Of a stretch of 41,914 nucleotides of DNA, positions 15,939-24,121 are shown piece by piece. The first letter of the stretch is position 1; each line of letters opens with the position of its first letter. Location: the NCBI RefSeq assembly GCF_003231275.1, contig NZ_QKVL01000044.1, positions 1 through 41,914 on the forward strand, given 5' to 3'. The DNA comes from Pseudomonas huaxiensis. Lineage in GTDB: Bacteria > Pseudomonadota > Gammaproteobacteria > Pseudomonadales > Pseudomonadaceae. The translations under genes and the position numbers were made by a program. The notes under the pieces were generated by a model, which was not told the origin of the DNA, searched no databases, and was given only the letters and a program-made list of their open reading frames with translations.

Positions 15939-16640
15939 ATGCAGGCCAAAAGTGATTATTTTCGTGTTGACCCCGAGATGTTCGAGGGCAAGACGCTGAC
16001 TGATTTTATTGGCATCCAGCCTCTGCCGCTGCAGTGTGTCGGGCTCGATTTGAGTGGCCAGGATCTGGCAAGAGCCAACCTGGAAGGCGCGCAGTTTGAG
16101 CGGTGTATTTTAACCGGTGCCGATTTCACCGCCGCCAACGTGATGGGGACCCAATGGGTCAGTTGCCGGGCGGCGGAAGTCAATTTTCGCTCTGCGGTGC
16201 TCACCGATGCCAGCTTTGAACGGTGCGACCTGAACAACAGCAAGTGGCAACGCAGCAAGCTGGCCCACGTGCGTTTCGACGGCTGCAAGCTCACCGGCGG
16301 CAACTTCGGCGATCTGGCCTCTTCACTGGGCCTGAGTTTCTCTGATTGCCGGCTGAACAGCGCGATGCTCTCGGGGATCTCCTTTTACAAGTCCGAGTTG
16401 CACAACATCGATTTCAGTGAGGCCGACCTGACCTACTGCGACTTCCGCAAGGCGGTGTTTATCGAGGGCGGCAGTCTGTCGATGGCGCGGGTCAATAACG
16501 CGCGTTTCGATGACGCTGACCTGCGCGAGGCCAGCCTGCAAGGGCTTCGGCTGGTCGACGCCAAATTGTTCAAGGGCGCGATCATTTCGCGAAGCCAGGC
16601 CGGCATGTTGCTGGCCGGGTTGGGGTTGACGGTGCTCTGA
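15939..16640 (+). CDS. Pentapeptide-repeat protein, Qnr/McbG-like
   Basis: This 233-residue protein is built mostly of A(D/N)LxX-type pentapeptides (for example LDLSGQDLARANLEGAQF and SEADLTYCDFRKAVF). These fold as a right-handed quadrilateral beta helix that mimics DNA. A break near residues 125-130 and the C-terminal run SRSQAGMLLAGLGLTVL resemble the hinge and dimer end of Qnr and McbG gyrase-protection proteins. GCCGGAGCTCGC precedes the ATG. It lies 103 bp after arsH, in the same direction. A DNA-mimic role is inferred from the family. Its link to arsenic resistance may be positional only. Confidence 0.82.
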   Translation: MQAKSDYFRVDPEMFEGKTLTDFIGIQPLPLQCVGLDLSGQDLARANLEGAQFERCILTGADFTAANVMGTQWVSCRAAEVNFRSAVLTDASFERCDLNNSKWQRSKLAHVRFDGCKLTGGNFGDLASSLGLSFSDCRLNSAMLSGISFYKSELHNIDFSEADLTYCDFRKAVFIEGGSLSMARVNNARFDDADLREASLQGLRLVDAKLFKGAIISRSQAGMLLAGLGLTVL

Positions 16641-16781
16641 GCAACCGGTGATGTTGCGACGTTGCCGTTCAGGTGCGAGGCCCGCCGGCCCTCCTTTTAG
16701 ATTGCAATGAGTTCCACTTGATTGAAGAATCAGCGCACCCGGCCGCTGGGCCATCGGCATCGATGTCATCAAGGAGAATTT

Positions 16782-17735
16782 GTGGATCTGCGCCAACTCG
16801 AGGCTTTCGCAGCCGTTATGTCCGCCGGCAGCGTGACGGGCGCCGGGCAAATGCTCGGCCGCTCCCAGCCCACCATCACCCGGTTGATCCAGGAGCTGGA
16901 GCAGGAGCTCGGCTTCGCCCTGTTCGAGCGCAGCGGTCCGAAAGTCACGCCTACGCAGAAGGCTTTCCTGCTCACCGCCGAGGTGGAAAGCGCCCTCCAG
17001 GGCATCCGCCACGTGCAGCAGCGGGCGCAGAGCATCGCCCGCAACGAGAACAGTTCGCTGCGTATCGTCGCCACTGCGGCGCTGGCCACCGGGCTGATTC
17101 CGCAGACCCTGGCCAACCTGCCCGAGGCGCTGCGCCCGCAACAACTGCAGGTGCACAGCATGCTGCCCGGCCCCGCGATCGAGGCGGTGCTGTCCAAGAC
17201 CGTTGACCTGGGCGTGGTCAGCCTGCCGCTGGAGCATCGCGGGCTGGAGTTGCACTGGATCGCTCAGGCGCCGTGCGTGGCGGTGTTGCCAGTGGATTCG
17301 CCGCTGGCGGACGAAGCGGTGATCAGCATGGAGCGCCTGGCGGCCCATACCATCGCCAGCATTTCCAATCCGTTCCGCTTCCGTCGACGTATCGATAAAG
17401 CCTTCGAAGCCGCCGGGGTGAAGCCCGCGCACATCATCGACACCAACTCTTCGCTGATCGCCATCCAGATGGCCCGGGTCGGATTGGGTATTGCCCTGGC
17501 GGACCCGTTCACCGCGCTTGGAGTGCCGCTCAATGGTGTGGTGGTGCGGCCGATCGAGGTGGACATTCCGTTCTTCTTCGGCCTGGTGACGCCGTTCGCC
17601 AGACCGCTGTCGGATGCCGCCCGACAACTGGTGGTGGCGCTGGAAGCGGCCTGCCACGAGCTGATGCCCGGGGTTATCGTCCATCCGGCCAACCGGCATG
17701 ACGCGCTGATGCAGTCGATCTACGCCAGCCAGTGA
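16782..17735 (+). CDS. LysR-family transcriptional regulator
   Basis: I choose the GTG at 16782 because AAGGAGAATTT is at ideal distance, giving 317 residues. A helix-turn-helix (GSVTGAGQMLGRSQPTITRLIQ) lies at residues 16-37, followed by a periplasmic-binding-like effector domain starting near LRIVATAALATGLIPQ. The helix sequence and SLIAIQMARVGLGIALADP resemble the OccR/NocR branch of LysR proteins, which respond to opines and related amino-acid conjugates. It precedes the monooxygenase/CMD/ABC operon in the same orientation with a 141-bp promoter region between, so it is the likely activator of that block. That regulatory link is inferred. Confidence 0.9.
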   Translation: MDLRQLEAFAAVMSAGSVTGAGQMLGRSQPTITRLIQELEQELGFALFERSGPKVTPTQKAFLLTAEVESALQGIRHVQQRAQSIARNENSSLRIVATAALATGLIPQTLANLPEALRPQQLQVHSMLPGPAIEAVLSKTVDLGVVSLPLEHRGLELHWIAQAPCVAVLPVDSPLADEAVISMERLAAHTIASISNPFRFRRRIDKAFEAAGVKPAHIIDTNSSLIAIQMARVGLGIALADPFTALGVPLNGVVVRPIEVDIPFFFGLVTPFARPLSDAARQLVVALEAACHELMPGVIVHPANRHDALMQSIYASQ

Positions 17736-17795
17736 CTGAACCTGCGGGCATATGAATAGCGTTTTTTAGTCTTTGGAGAAATTAAGTCTCACCCA

Positions 17796-17817
17796 TAGTA
17801 TTCGATTTAAGAATTCA
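17796..17817 (+). promoter_or_regulatory. Shared upstream motif, copy 1
   Basis: The 22-bp element TAGTATTC-N3-TTAAG-N-ATTCA lies 59 bp upstream of the flavoprotein gene. All 18 fixed bases recur at 25680-25701 upstream of hyuA. Here it is also flanked by a GAATAC at 17828-17833, the inverse of the motif's GTATTC. It may be a binding site for the adjacent LysR regulator or a global starvation regulator. Confidence 0.5.
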
Positions 17818-17876
17818 AATGCCTTATGAATACGTAAAGTGAATTCATTGGCCACGGTCTTTCATCGAGTACCTAC

Positions 17877-19334
17877 ATGTCCCTATCTTCACCTTCCCCG
17901 GGCCTGGATGCCCTTGAACAGCGGCTTGCCGAAGACCTCGAATGGTTGGGCCTGCCCGCCAGGGACTGGATCCCGGCGCAAACGCTGGATGGCCAGCCCG
18001 TGCTTCCGGTCGTGATCGTCGGCGGTGGCATGGCCGGCCTGGCGCTCGCCGCCGAACTCAAGCATCTGGGCGTGCCGGCCTGTCTGTTCGACAAAGCCGA
18101 CGAAGGTCTGGAAGGCCCGTGGATCACCACGGCGCGTATGGAAACCCTGCGCTCGCCCAAGCAATTGAGCGGACCGGCCCTGGGCCTGCCCGCATTGACG
18201 TTCCGCGCCTGGTTCCAGGCGCAATTCGGCGCCGCAGCCTGGGACGCCCTCGACAAGATTCCCCGTTTGCAATGGGCGCAGTACCTGCGCTGGTATCGTC
18301 AGGTGCTCAAGCTCGAAGTGCGCAACCGGCACCGCGTCGTCAACGTCGACGCCAGTCGCGAAGACCATGTGCGGCTGCACGTCGAATCGCCGGGTGGCGA
18401 CTTCATCGTGCTTGCTCGTCATGTAGTCCTGGCGACCGGCCGCGATGGCTTGGGTGGTCCCTGGGTGCCGGAGATTGCTGCGGCACTGCCCCGGCACCTG
18501 TGGGCGCATTCGGCCGACGGCCTGCGCGAAGAGCATTTTGCCGGCAAGCGCGTGGCGGTGGTCGGCGGCGGGGCCTCGGCCATGGACGCGGCGGCAACCG
18601 CCCTGGAAGCCGGCGCGCAGCGCGTCGACCTGCTGATTCGCCGGGCGCAGTTGCCGCGGGTGAACAAGGGCAAGGGCGCCGGCAGTCCGGGCATGACCCA
18701 TGGTTACTGGCGCTTGCCGGACGCGTGGAAATGGCGGATTCGTCGTTACCTGGAAGTCCAGCAGGTGCCGCCGCCGCAGGGCAGCACCCTGCGCGTTTCG
18801 AAACACGGCAATGCACGGTTTCTGTTCGACAGTCCCATCGAATCGGTGGTGGTGGGCGAGGGCGACGAACTGCTTGTGCGCACGCCGCAGGCGAACCTGA
18901 CCTATGACTTCATCGTGTTCGCCACCGGGTTTCGCAATGACCTGGCGACGCGCGCGGAGTTCGCGGGGCTTGCGCCCCATGTGCGGGTCTGGTCGGACCA
19001 CGCCGGCTTCGCTAGCAACGAGGGCGCCAGCGAGCTGGCGCAGTTGCCGGACCTTGGCGCCCAGTTCGAATTCCAGGAGGCCCGTCCCGGCAGTTGTCCG
19101 GGGCTTGGTCGGGTGCATTGCTTCAACTACCCGGCGGCGCTCACCTATGGCGGGGTTTCCGGGGATATCCCGGCCATCAGCGATGGCGCCAAACGCATCG
19201 CCCAGGCGCTTGCCGGGCAGTTGTTCGGTGAGGACATCGCCTGGCATTTCGCGCAGATGCAGGCCTACGAAGAACCTGAGTTGCAGGGGGACGAATGGAC
19301 CGCCGGTGTCCTCGCGCCTGAAGAACTGCTGTGA
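17877..19334 (+). CDS. FAD/NAD(P)-dependent flavoprotein monooxygenase-like oxidoreductase
   Basis: This 485-residue protein has two Rossmann motifs: VVIVGGGMAGLALAAELKH near residue 45 for FAD and VAVVGGGASAMDAAATALEAG near residue 224 for NAD(P). A later ATGFRNDL segment is typical of flavin-containing and Baeyer-Villiger-like monooxygenases. The FMO hallmark FxGxxxHxxx(Y/F) is not obvious, so the subclass is uncertain. It opens a long operon with two CMD proteins and a peptide-type ABC importer. It may oxygenate an imported N- or S-containing compound. Substrate and exact chemistry are unknown. Confidence 0.85.
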   Translation: MSLSSPSPGLDALEQRLAEDLEWLGLPARDWIPAQTLDGQPVLPVVIVGGGMAGLALAAELKHLGVPACLFDKADEGLEGPWITTARMETLRSPKQLSGPALGLPALTFRAWFQAQFGAAAWDALDKIPRLQWAQYLRWYRQVLKLEVRNRHRVVNVDASREDHVRLHVESPGGDFIVLARHVVLATGRDGLGGPWVPEIAAALPRHLWAHSADGLREEHFAGKRVAVVGGGASAMDAAATALEAGAQRVDLLIRRAQLPRVNKGKGAGSPGMTHGYWRLPDAWKWRIRRYLEVQQVPPPQGSTLRVSKHGNARFLFDSPIESVVVGEGDELLVRTPQANLTYDFIVFATGFRNDLATRAEFAGLAPHVRVWSDHAGFASNEGASELAQLPDLGAQFEFQEARPGSCPGLGRVHCFNYPAALTYGGVSGDIPAISDGAKRIAQALAGQLFGEDIAWHFAQMQAYEEPELQGDEWTAGVLAPEELL

Positions 19335-19369
19335 ACCCGTGATTCCCGCCCATCTTCCGAGGTAGTGCC

Positions 19370-19888
19370 ATGACCGTTTCCCTTTCATCCGGGCCGGATC
19401 TGTTGTCCGTTCTGTTGCCGGCCAGCCCGCACCTGCATGACCTGCGCGCCAGCCGCGACAAGGTCGTGCAGGCGACCCGGGATAGCCACGCCGCGCTGTT
19501 TGATCCTGGCCTCGACCAGGCCCTCGACCTGCACACCCGCCATGCGGTCGCCCTGTATGTCGCGGTGCTCAATGCCCAGCCTGCGCTGGCCGAGTATTAC
19601 CGCAGCCAACTGCTGGACGACGGTCTCGCGCCGGCCTGGCGGGCGGCGATCGAGGCCGACGACCTTGACAGTGTGGGCGACCCACGCTTGCAGCGGATTC
19701 TGGGCTATGCCCGGGTGCTGACGCTGACGCCTGAACAGGGTGATCGCCAAGCCCTGCACGGCCTGCTTGAACAGGGCCTGGGGCCGGTCGAGGCGGTGAA
19801 CCTTGCGCAATTGGTGGCGTTCCTGGCGTTCGAAGCGCGCCTGCTGGGTGGTTTGTCGGTGATCGGTGAGAAGAGGGAGCCGGCATGA
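19370..19888 (+). CDS. CMD-domain protein without cysteines (Avi_7170-like)
   Basis: This 172-residue helical protein is related to the carboxymuconolactone-decarboxylase/AhpD superfamily. It contains no cysteine at all, so it cannot carry the CxxC redox centre of peroxidatic members. It overlaps the next gene by four bases, and that gene encodes a CMD paralogue with CxxC. The pair looks like the Avi_7170/Avi_7169 set known from other bacteria beside peptide-type ABC importers. I infer a non-catalytic partner subunit of a hetero-oligomer. Assignment is by fold-level pattern and context, not by motif. Confidence 0.75.
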   Translation: MTVSLSSGPDLLSVLLPASPHLHDLRASRDKVVQATRDSHAALFDPGLDQALDLHTRHAVALYVAVLNAQPALAEYYRSQLLDDGLAPAWRAAIEADDLDSVGDPRLQRILGYARVLTLTPEQGDRQALHGLLEQGLGPVEAVNLAQLVAFLAFEARLLGGLSVIGEKREPA

Positions 19889-20475
19889 GTGAATTGATCG
19901 AAGAACAGGGCTTCACCAACGCCAGCCTCGTCTGGAAAAGCTGGCTGCCGCTGGTGGACAAGGACACCGCCAGCAGCGAGCAACTCAGCGTGCTGAAAGA
20001 GAGCCATCCCCGCGCGCTGGTCTCGGAGTACTACCTGACCCTGGCCCATCAGCCGGAGATCCTGCGCCACCGTTCGCTGGCCTTCAACGCCATCATGTAC
20101 GCACCGGGCGGCCTGTCCCGGGCCGAGCGGGAGCTGGCCAGCGTGGTGGTGTCGCGGGTCAACCGCTGTGTCTATTGCGCCTCGGTGCATGCCCAGCGCT
20201 ACGAACAACTGGCCAAGCGCAACGCGGTCATCGCCCAGGTCTTCGCCGACCCGTGGACGGCCGGCGACACCGACCGCGAGCGGGCGATCATCCGCTTCGC
20301 CATCGCCCTGACCCTGCAGCCTGCCGGCACCCATGAGGAACAGGTGCGTGACCTGCGCGCGCAGCTCAGCGATGGCGAAATTCTCGATCTGGTCCATGTG
20401 GTGGCGATCTTCGCCTGGGCCAACCGGCTCATGCTCAACCTGGGCGAGCCGCAGCCGGATACGGCGCCGGCATGA
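19885..20475 (+). CDS. Alkylhydroperoxidase/CMD-domain protein (Avi_7169-like)
   Basis: This 196-residue protein carries the AhpD-like active-site segment VNRCVYCASVHAQRY, with C95, C98 and H102 in the CxxCxxxH arrangement used for thiol peroxidase or related redox chemistry. The preceding GLSRAERELASVVVSRVN matches the conserved helix of CMD proteins. Its start overlaps the cysteine-free paralogue by ATGA, and 25 bp later the ABC permease gene begins after GGAGGAACC. It may remove peroxide from the flavoprotein reaction or catalyse a step on the substrate. The role is inferred; the motif is clear. Confidence 0.85.
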   Translation: MSELIEEQGFTNASLVWKSWLPLVDKDTASSEQLSVLKESHPRALVSEYYLTLAHQPEILRHRSLAFNAIMYAPGGLSRAERELASVVVSRVNRCVYCASVHAQRYEQLAKRNAVIAQVFADPWTAGDTDRERAIIRFAIALTLQPAGTHEEQVRDLRAQLSDGEILDLVHVVAIFAWANRLMLNLGEPQPDTAPA

Positions 20476-20500
20476 GCGCGGCCAGCGGAGGAACCTGCTG

Positions 20501-21415
20501 ATGTGGCATCGCCTGGCCAGTGCGCTGGTTGCCGTCTGGGGCGCCGTGACCCTGGTATTCGTGATCACCCGGTTTATCGGCGACCCGTCGGCGCTGTTGC
20601 TGCCCATCGGCGCCAGCGCTGCGCAGATCGATGCGCTGCGGGCCCAGTTGGGGCTGGATCTGCCGCTCTGGGAGCAATACCTGCATTACCTCGGCCAGGC
20701 GTTCGAGGGCGATTTCGGCCAGTCGTTTATCAGCGGCAAGCCGGCGCTTTCCCAGGTGCTGGAGCGGCTGCCGGCGACCTTGCTGCTGGGCGGTTCGGCG
20801 TTGGTGTTCGGCGTGCTGAGTGGCGGTCTGGCGGCGATTGCACTGGCGACCCGGGGCGATCGCCTGACGCGCTTCATTCTGCAACCGCTGGTGCTGCTGG
20901 CCCAGGCCACTCCCGGCTTCTGGCTAGGCATGCTGTTGGTGATGCTGTTTGCAGTGAACCTCGGCTGGCTGCCCAGTGGCGGCTACGGCAAGGCCAGCCA
21001 TCTGGCGCTGCCGGCGTTGACCCTGGGGGCGTTCATCGCCGCCAGCGTCGCCCGTTTTCTTCAGGCCAGCCTGCTTGAGGCGCTGCACGGCGAGCACGTG
21101 CGTACCGCGCTGGCGGCTGGTCTGCCGTGGAGCCATGTGTTTCGCTGGCATGTGCTGCGCAACGGGCTGGTACCGGTGGTCACCTTCCTCGGCATTGTCG
21201 CCGGCGAACTGCTGGGCGGCGCGGTCGTGGTGGAGACAGTGTTCTCCTGGCCGGGCAGCGGGCGCTTGCTGGTGCAGTCGATCAACAGCCAGGACTTTCC
21301 AGTGATCCAGGCCGCCGTGCTGGTCGCGGCGGTGCTGTTCGTGGCGATCAACCTGCTGGTCGATCTGCTCAACCAGTGGCTTGACCCACGCATTGCCCAT
21401 GGGGGGCGTCGATGA
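20501..21415 (+). CDS. ABC transporter permease, oligopeptide/nickel type (DppB-like)
   Basis: This 304-residue inner-membrane protein starts at the ATG at 20501, preceded by GGAGGAACC. It has a first membrane helix followed by a large periplasmic segment (SAAQIDALRAQLGLDLPLWEQY) and then about five helices, as in DppB/OppB. The cytoplasmic coupling loop EHVRTALAAGLPWSHVFRWHVL contains the EAA-type motif. The end overlaps the next permease by four bases. It forms the channel with the next gene product. The family imports di- and oligopeptides, opines, nickel chelates or glutathione, so the ligand is open. Confidence 0.92.
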   Translation: MWHRLASALVAVWGAVTLVFVITRFIGDPSALLLPIGASAAQIDALRAQLGLDLPLWEQYLHYLGQAFEGDFGQSFISGKPALSQVLERLPATLLLGGSALVFGVLSGGLAAIALATRGDRLTRFILQPLVLLAQATPGFWLGMLLVMLFAVNLGWLPSGGYGKASHLALPALTLGAFIAASVARFLQASLLEALHGEHVRTALAAGLPWSHVFRWHVLRNGLVPVVTFLGIVAGELLGGAVVVETVFSWPGSGRLLVQSINSQDFPVIQAAVLVAAVLFVAINLLVDLLNQWLDPRIAHGGRR

Positions 21416-22230
21416 TGAAGGCTGCCTTGAACAACCTGCGCCCGGTCTGGGTGGCGGGGCTATTGCTGGTGCTTGCCGTGCTCTGCGTGCAAGGGCTGGT
21501 CGACCCTGCGCATATCGACCTGGGCCAGCGCCTGCGCGCGCCCGATGCGCAGCACTGGCTGGGCACTGATCAACTGGGGCGTGATCTGCTCGGGCGGATC
21601 ATCCAGGGCGCGGCGCTGACCTTCGCCGTGGCGTTGGTTTCGGTGTGCCTGAGTGGCGTGCTGGGGATCACCGTCGGCATGCTCGCCGGCTATGTCGGCG
21701 GCTGGCTGGACACACTGCTGATGCGTCTGGTGGACATGCAACTGGCGCTGCCCGGCTTGCTTCTGGCCTTGTTGGTGGCGGCGGTGCTGGGGCCGGGGCT
21801 GGGCAATCTGGTCTGGGTGCTGGTGCTGACCGGCTGGACCGGTTTTGCCCGGGTGATTCGCGCCCAGGTCATGCAGTTGCGCGGCATGGAATTCATCCTC
21901 AGCAGCCACGCCATCGGCGCGGGAGACGGGCGCATCCTGTTGCGCCACATCCTGCCCAATATCACCGGGGCGTGCCTGGTGATCGCCACCCTGGAAGTGG
22001 CGCGGGTCATCATCGTCGAGGCCTCGCTGAGTTTCCTTGGCCTGGGTGTGCAGCCGCCGCTGGCAAGCTGGGGGCGGATGCTGGTTGAAGGGCAGATCTA
22101 CATGGCCCAGGCCTGGTGGGTCGTGGCCTTTCCCGGGCTGGCGATCTTGCTGGCAGTGCTCAGCGTCAACCTGCTGAGCCGGGCGCTCAAGCGTCGCTTC
22201 GATCAACACCAACCGGGGAGAGGGCGATGA
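21412..22230 (+). CDS. ABC transporter permease, oligopeptide/nickel type (DppC-like)
   Basis: This 272-residue membrane protein has the DppC-type periplasmic sequence LRAPDAQHWLGTDQLGRDLL before the core helices. Its coupling helix, in GMEFILSSHAIGAGDGRILL, contacts the ATPases. The late segment SFLGLGVQPPLASWGRML is a family hallmark. It overlaps both neighbours by ATGA junctions, which indicates tight coupling and equal dosage with its partner permease. Confidence 0.93.
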   Translation: MMKAALNNLRPVWVAGLLLVLAVLCVQGLVDPAHIDLGQRLRAPDAQHWLGTDQLGRDLLGRIIQGAALTFAVALVSVCLSGVLGITVGMLAGYVGGWLDTLLMRLVDMQLALPGLLLALLVAAVLGPGLGNLVWVLVLTGWTGFARVIRAQVMQLRGMEFILSSHAIGAGDGRILLRHILPNITGACLVIATLEVARVIIVEASLSFLGLGVQPPLASWGRMLVEGQIYMAQAWWVVAFPGLAILLAVLSVNLLSRALKRRFDQHQPGRGR

Positions 22231-23225
22231 GCGCGTTGCTGGAAATCGACAACCTCAGCATCGGCTTCGACACTGCCCAGGGCCTGCTGCTGGCGGTCGA
22301 CCGCCTGAGCTACCGCGTCGAAGCCGGCGAAACCCTCGGTATCGTCGGCGAAAGCGGCAGCGGCAAAAGCGTCCATGCCCTGGCCATCGCCGGCCTGCTC
22401 GACCATCCCGGCGCGCGCATTCTGGGCGGTAGCATCCGCTTCGAAGGCCGCGACCTGCGCGGCCTCAGCCGGCGTGAGTGGACGCAGATCCGCGGCCGCC
22501 ATATCGGCTTCGTGTTCCAGGACCCGATGACGGCGCTCAATCCGCTGCTGACCATCGGCCAGCAACTGAAAGCGCCGCTGAAATACCACCTCGGCCTGAG
22601 CGAGCGCGAAGCCCGCCAGCGCTGCCGGGAACTGCTCGATCAGGTCGGCATCGGCGAGGCGGAAAAACGCCTGCGCCAGTTCCCCCATCAACTGTCCGGC
22701 GGTCTGCGCCAGCGGGTGCTGATCGCCATGGGAATTTCCCTCGGGCCGAAACTGCTGATCGCCGACGAGGCCACCACGGCGCTGGACGTTACGGTCCAGG
22801 CCCAGATTGTCGATCTGGTCATGGCGCTCAAGGCGCAACTGGGCCTGAGCCTGATCTGGATCTCCCACGACCTTGGCGTGGTCGCCCGGCTGGCCGACAC
22901 CGTGCAAGTGATGTATGCCGGGCGCATCCTCGAACGCGGGCCGGTCGATGCGCTGTTCTACGATCCGCGCAACGCCTACACCCTGGGCCTGTTGCGTTCG
23001 TTGCCGCGCCCCGAGCGCCAGCGCCTGCAGGCCATCCCCGGCCAGCCACCGGACCTGCGCACGGCGCGGCCTGGCGACCCGTTCGCGGCGCGCAATCGCT
23101 ACGCCACGCCGCGCTGTTTCATCGAGCAGCCGCCCCTGCGCCAGGTGGCCGAGGGTGCGGCCGGGCACCTGTCCGCCAGTTGGTATGACTTGCGATCGAT
23201 CATTGCCCGGGAGGGCGGTATATGA
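22227..23225 (+). CDS. ABC transporter ATPase, DppD-like
   Basis: This 332-residue ATPase starts at 22227, overlapping the permease by four bases. Walker A is GESGSGKS (41-48), the signature is LSGGLRQRV, Walker B is LLIADEATTALD and the switch histidine is in ISHDLG. The C-terminal oligopeptide-transporter extension is present (RCFIEQPPLRQVAEG region), although the closing cysteine of that motif appears to be replaced. It works as a heterodimer with the following ATPase. Confidence 0.92.
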   Translation: MSALLEIDNLSIGFDTAQGLLLAVDRLSYRVEAGETLGIVGESGSGKSVHALAIAGLLDHPGARILGGSIRFEGRDLRGLSRREWTQIRGRHIGFVFQDPMTALNPLLTIGQQLKAPLKYHLGLSEREARQRCRELLDQVGIGEAEKRLRQFPHQLSGGLRQRVLIAMGISLGPKLLIADEATTALDVTVQAQIVDLVMALKAQLGLSLIWISHDLGVVARLADTVQVMYAGRILERGPVDALFYDPRNAYTLGLLRSLPRPERQRLQAIPGQPPDLRTARPGDPFAARNRYATPRCFIEQPPLRQVAEGAAGHLSASWYDLRSIIAREGGI

Positions 23226-24118
23226 GCCTGCAACCCTTGCTTCGGGCCGAAGGCCTGTCGCGGACTTTCCGCCAGGGCGGATGGCTGCGCCAGACCAGCA
23301 CCCTGGCGGTGCGCGATGTCAGCCTGCATATCATGCCGGGAGAAACCCTGGCGCTGGTGGGCGAGTCCGGCTCGGGCAAAAGCACCCTCGGGCGCTTGCT
23401 CAGTGGCCTGGACCAGGCCGACTCCGGCAGCGTCGAATTCGCCGGCCAGCGTATCGACGGCCTGGACGCGGCGCGCTTGCGGGCGGTACGACGGGATCTG
23501 CAAGTGATCTTCCAGGACCCCTACAGCGCCATCGACCCGCGCATGGCGGTAGCCGATTTCGTTGCCGAGCCACTGCGGGTGCACAAGGCGTTCTTTGACG
23601 CTGATGACCTGCAACGGCAGGTTGCGGGGCTGATGCGCAAGGTCGGGCTCGACCCGGCCATGGGCAACCGTCGTGCCCGCGAGTTTTCCGGTGGTCAGCG
23701 CCAGCGCCTGTGCATCGCCCGGGCCATCGCGCTGAAACCGAAACTGATCGTCGCCGACGAGCCGATCACCGCGCTGGACGTGTCGATCCAGGCGCAGATC
23801 ATCAACCTGCTGATGGACCTGCAACAGGAACTGGGCGTCACTTACCTGTTCATCAGCCATGACCTGAGCATGGTCCGCCATGTCAGCCAGCGGGTGGCGG
23901 TGATGCGCGAGGGGCGAATCGTCGAACTGGCGCCCACCGCGCAACTGTTCAGCGACCCGCGCCATCCGTATACCCAGGCGCTGCTGTCCGCCGTGCCGGT
24001 GCCCGACCCGCGCATCGAGCGGGCCCGCCAGCGGTTGTACTTCGACCCGCAACAACACCCCATCGGCGACGACGCGAGCCTGCGTCTGGTGGGGCCTGAC
24101 CACTATGTTCTCGGATAA
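23222..24118 (+). CDS. ABC transporter ATPase, DppF-like
   Basis: This 298-residue ATPase has Walker A GESGSGKST, the Q-loop segment VIFQDPYSAIDPRM, signature FSGGQRQRL, Walker B LIVADEPITALDVS and ISHDLSMV. It overlaps its partner ATPase gene by ATGA. Its C-terminus is shorter than in DppF/OppF and lacks most of the C-terminal extension. It pairs with the DppD-like protein to drive import. Confidence 0.92.
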   Translation: MSLQPLLRAEGLSRTFRQGGWLRQTSTLAVRDVSLHIMPGETLALVGESGSGKSTLGRLLSGLDQADSGSVEFAGQRIDGLDAARLRAVRRDLQVIFQDPYSAIDPRMAVADFVAEPLRVHKAFFDADDLQRQVAGLMRKVGLDPAMGNRRAREFSGGQRQRLCIARAIALKPKLIVADEPITALDVSIQAQIINLLMDLQQELGVTYLFISHDLSMVRHVSQRVAVMREGRIVELAPTAQLFSDPRHPYTQALLSAVPVPDPRIERARQRLYFDPQQHPIGDDASLRLVGPDHYVLG

Positions 24119-24121
24119 GCC

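Noticed and set aside
16680..16700. GC-rich stretch followed by CTTTT upstream of the LysR gene, considered as a terminator
   Set aside because: The stem pairs imperfectly and only four T bases follow, so support is too weak.
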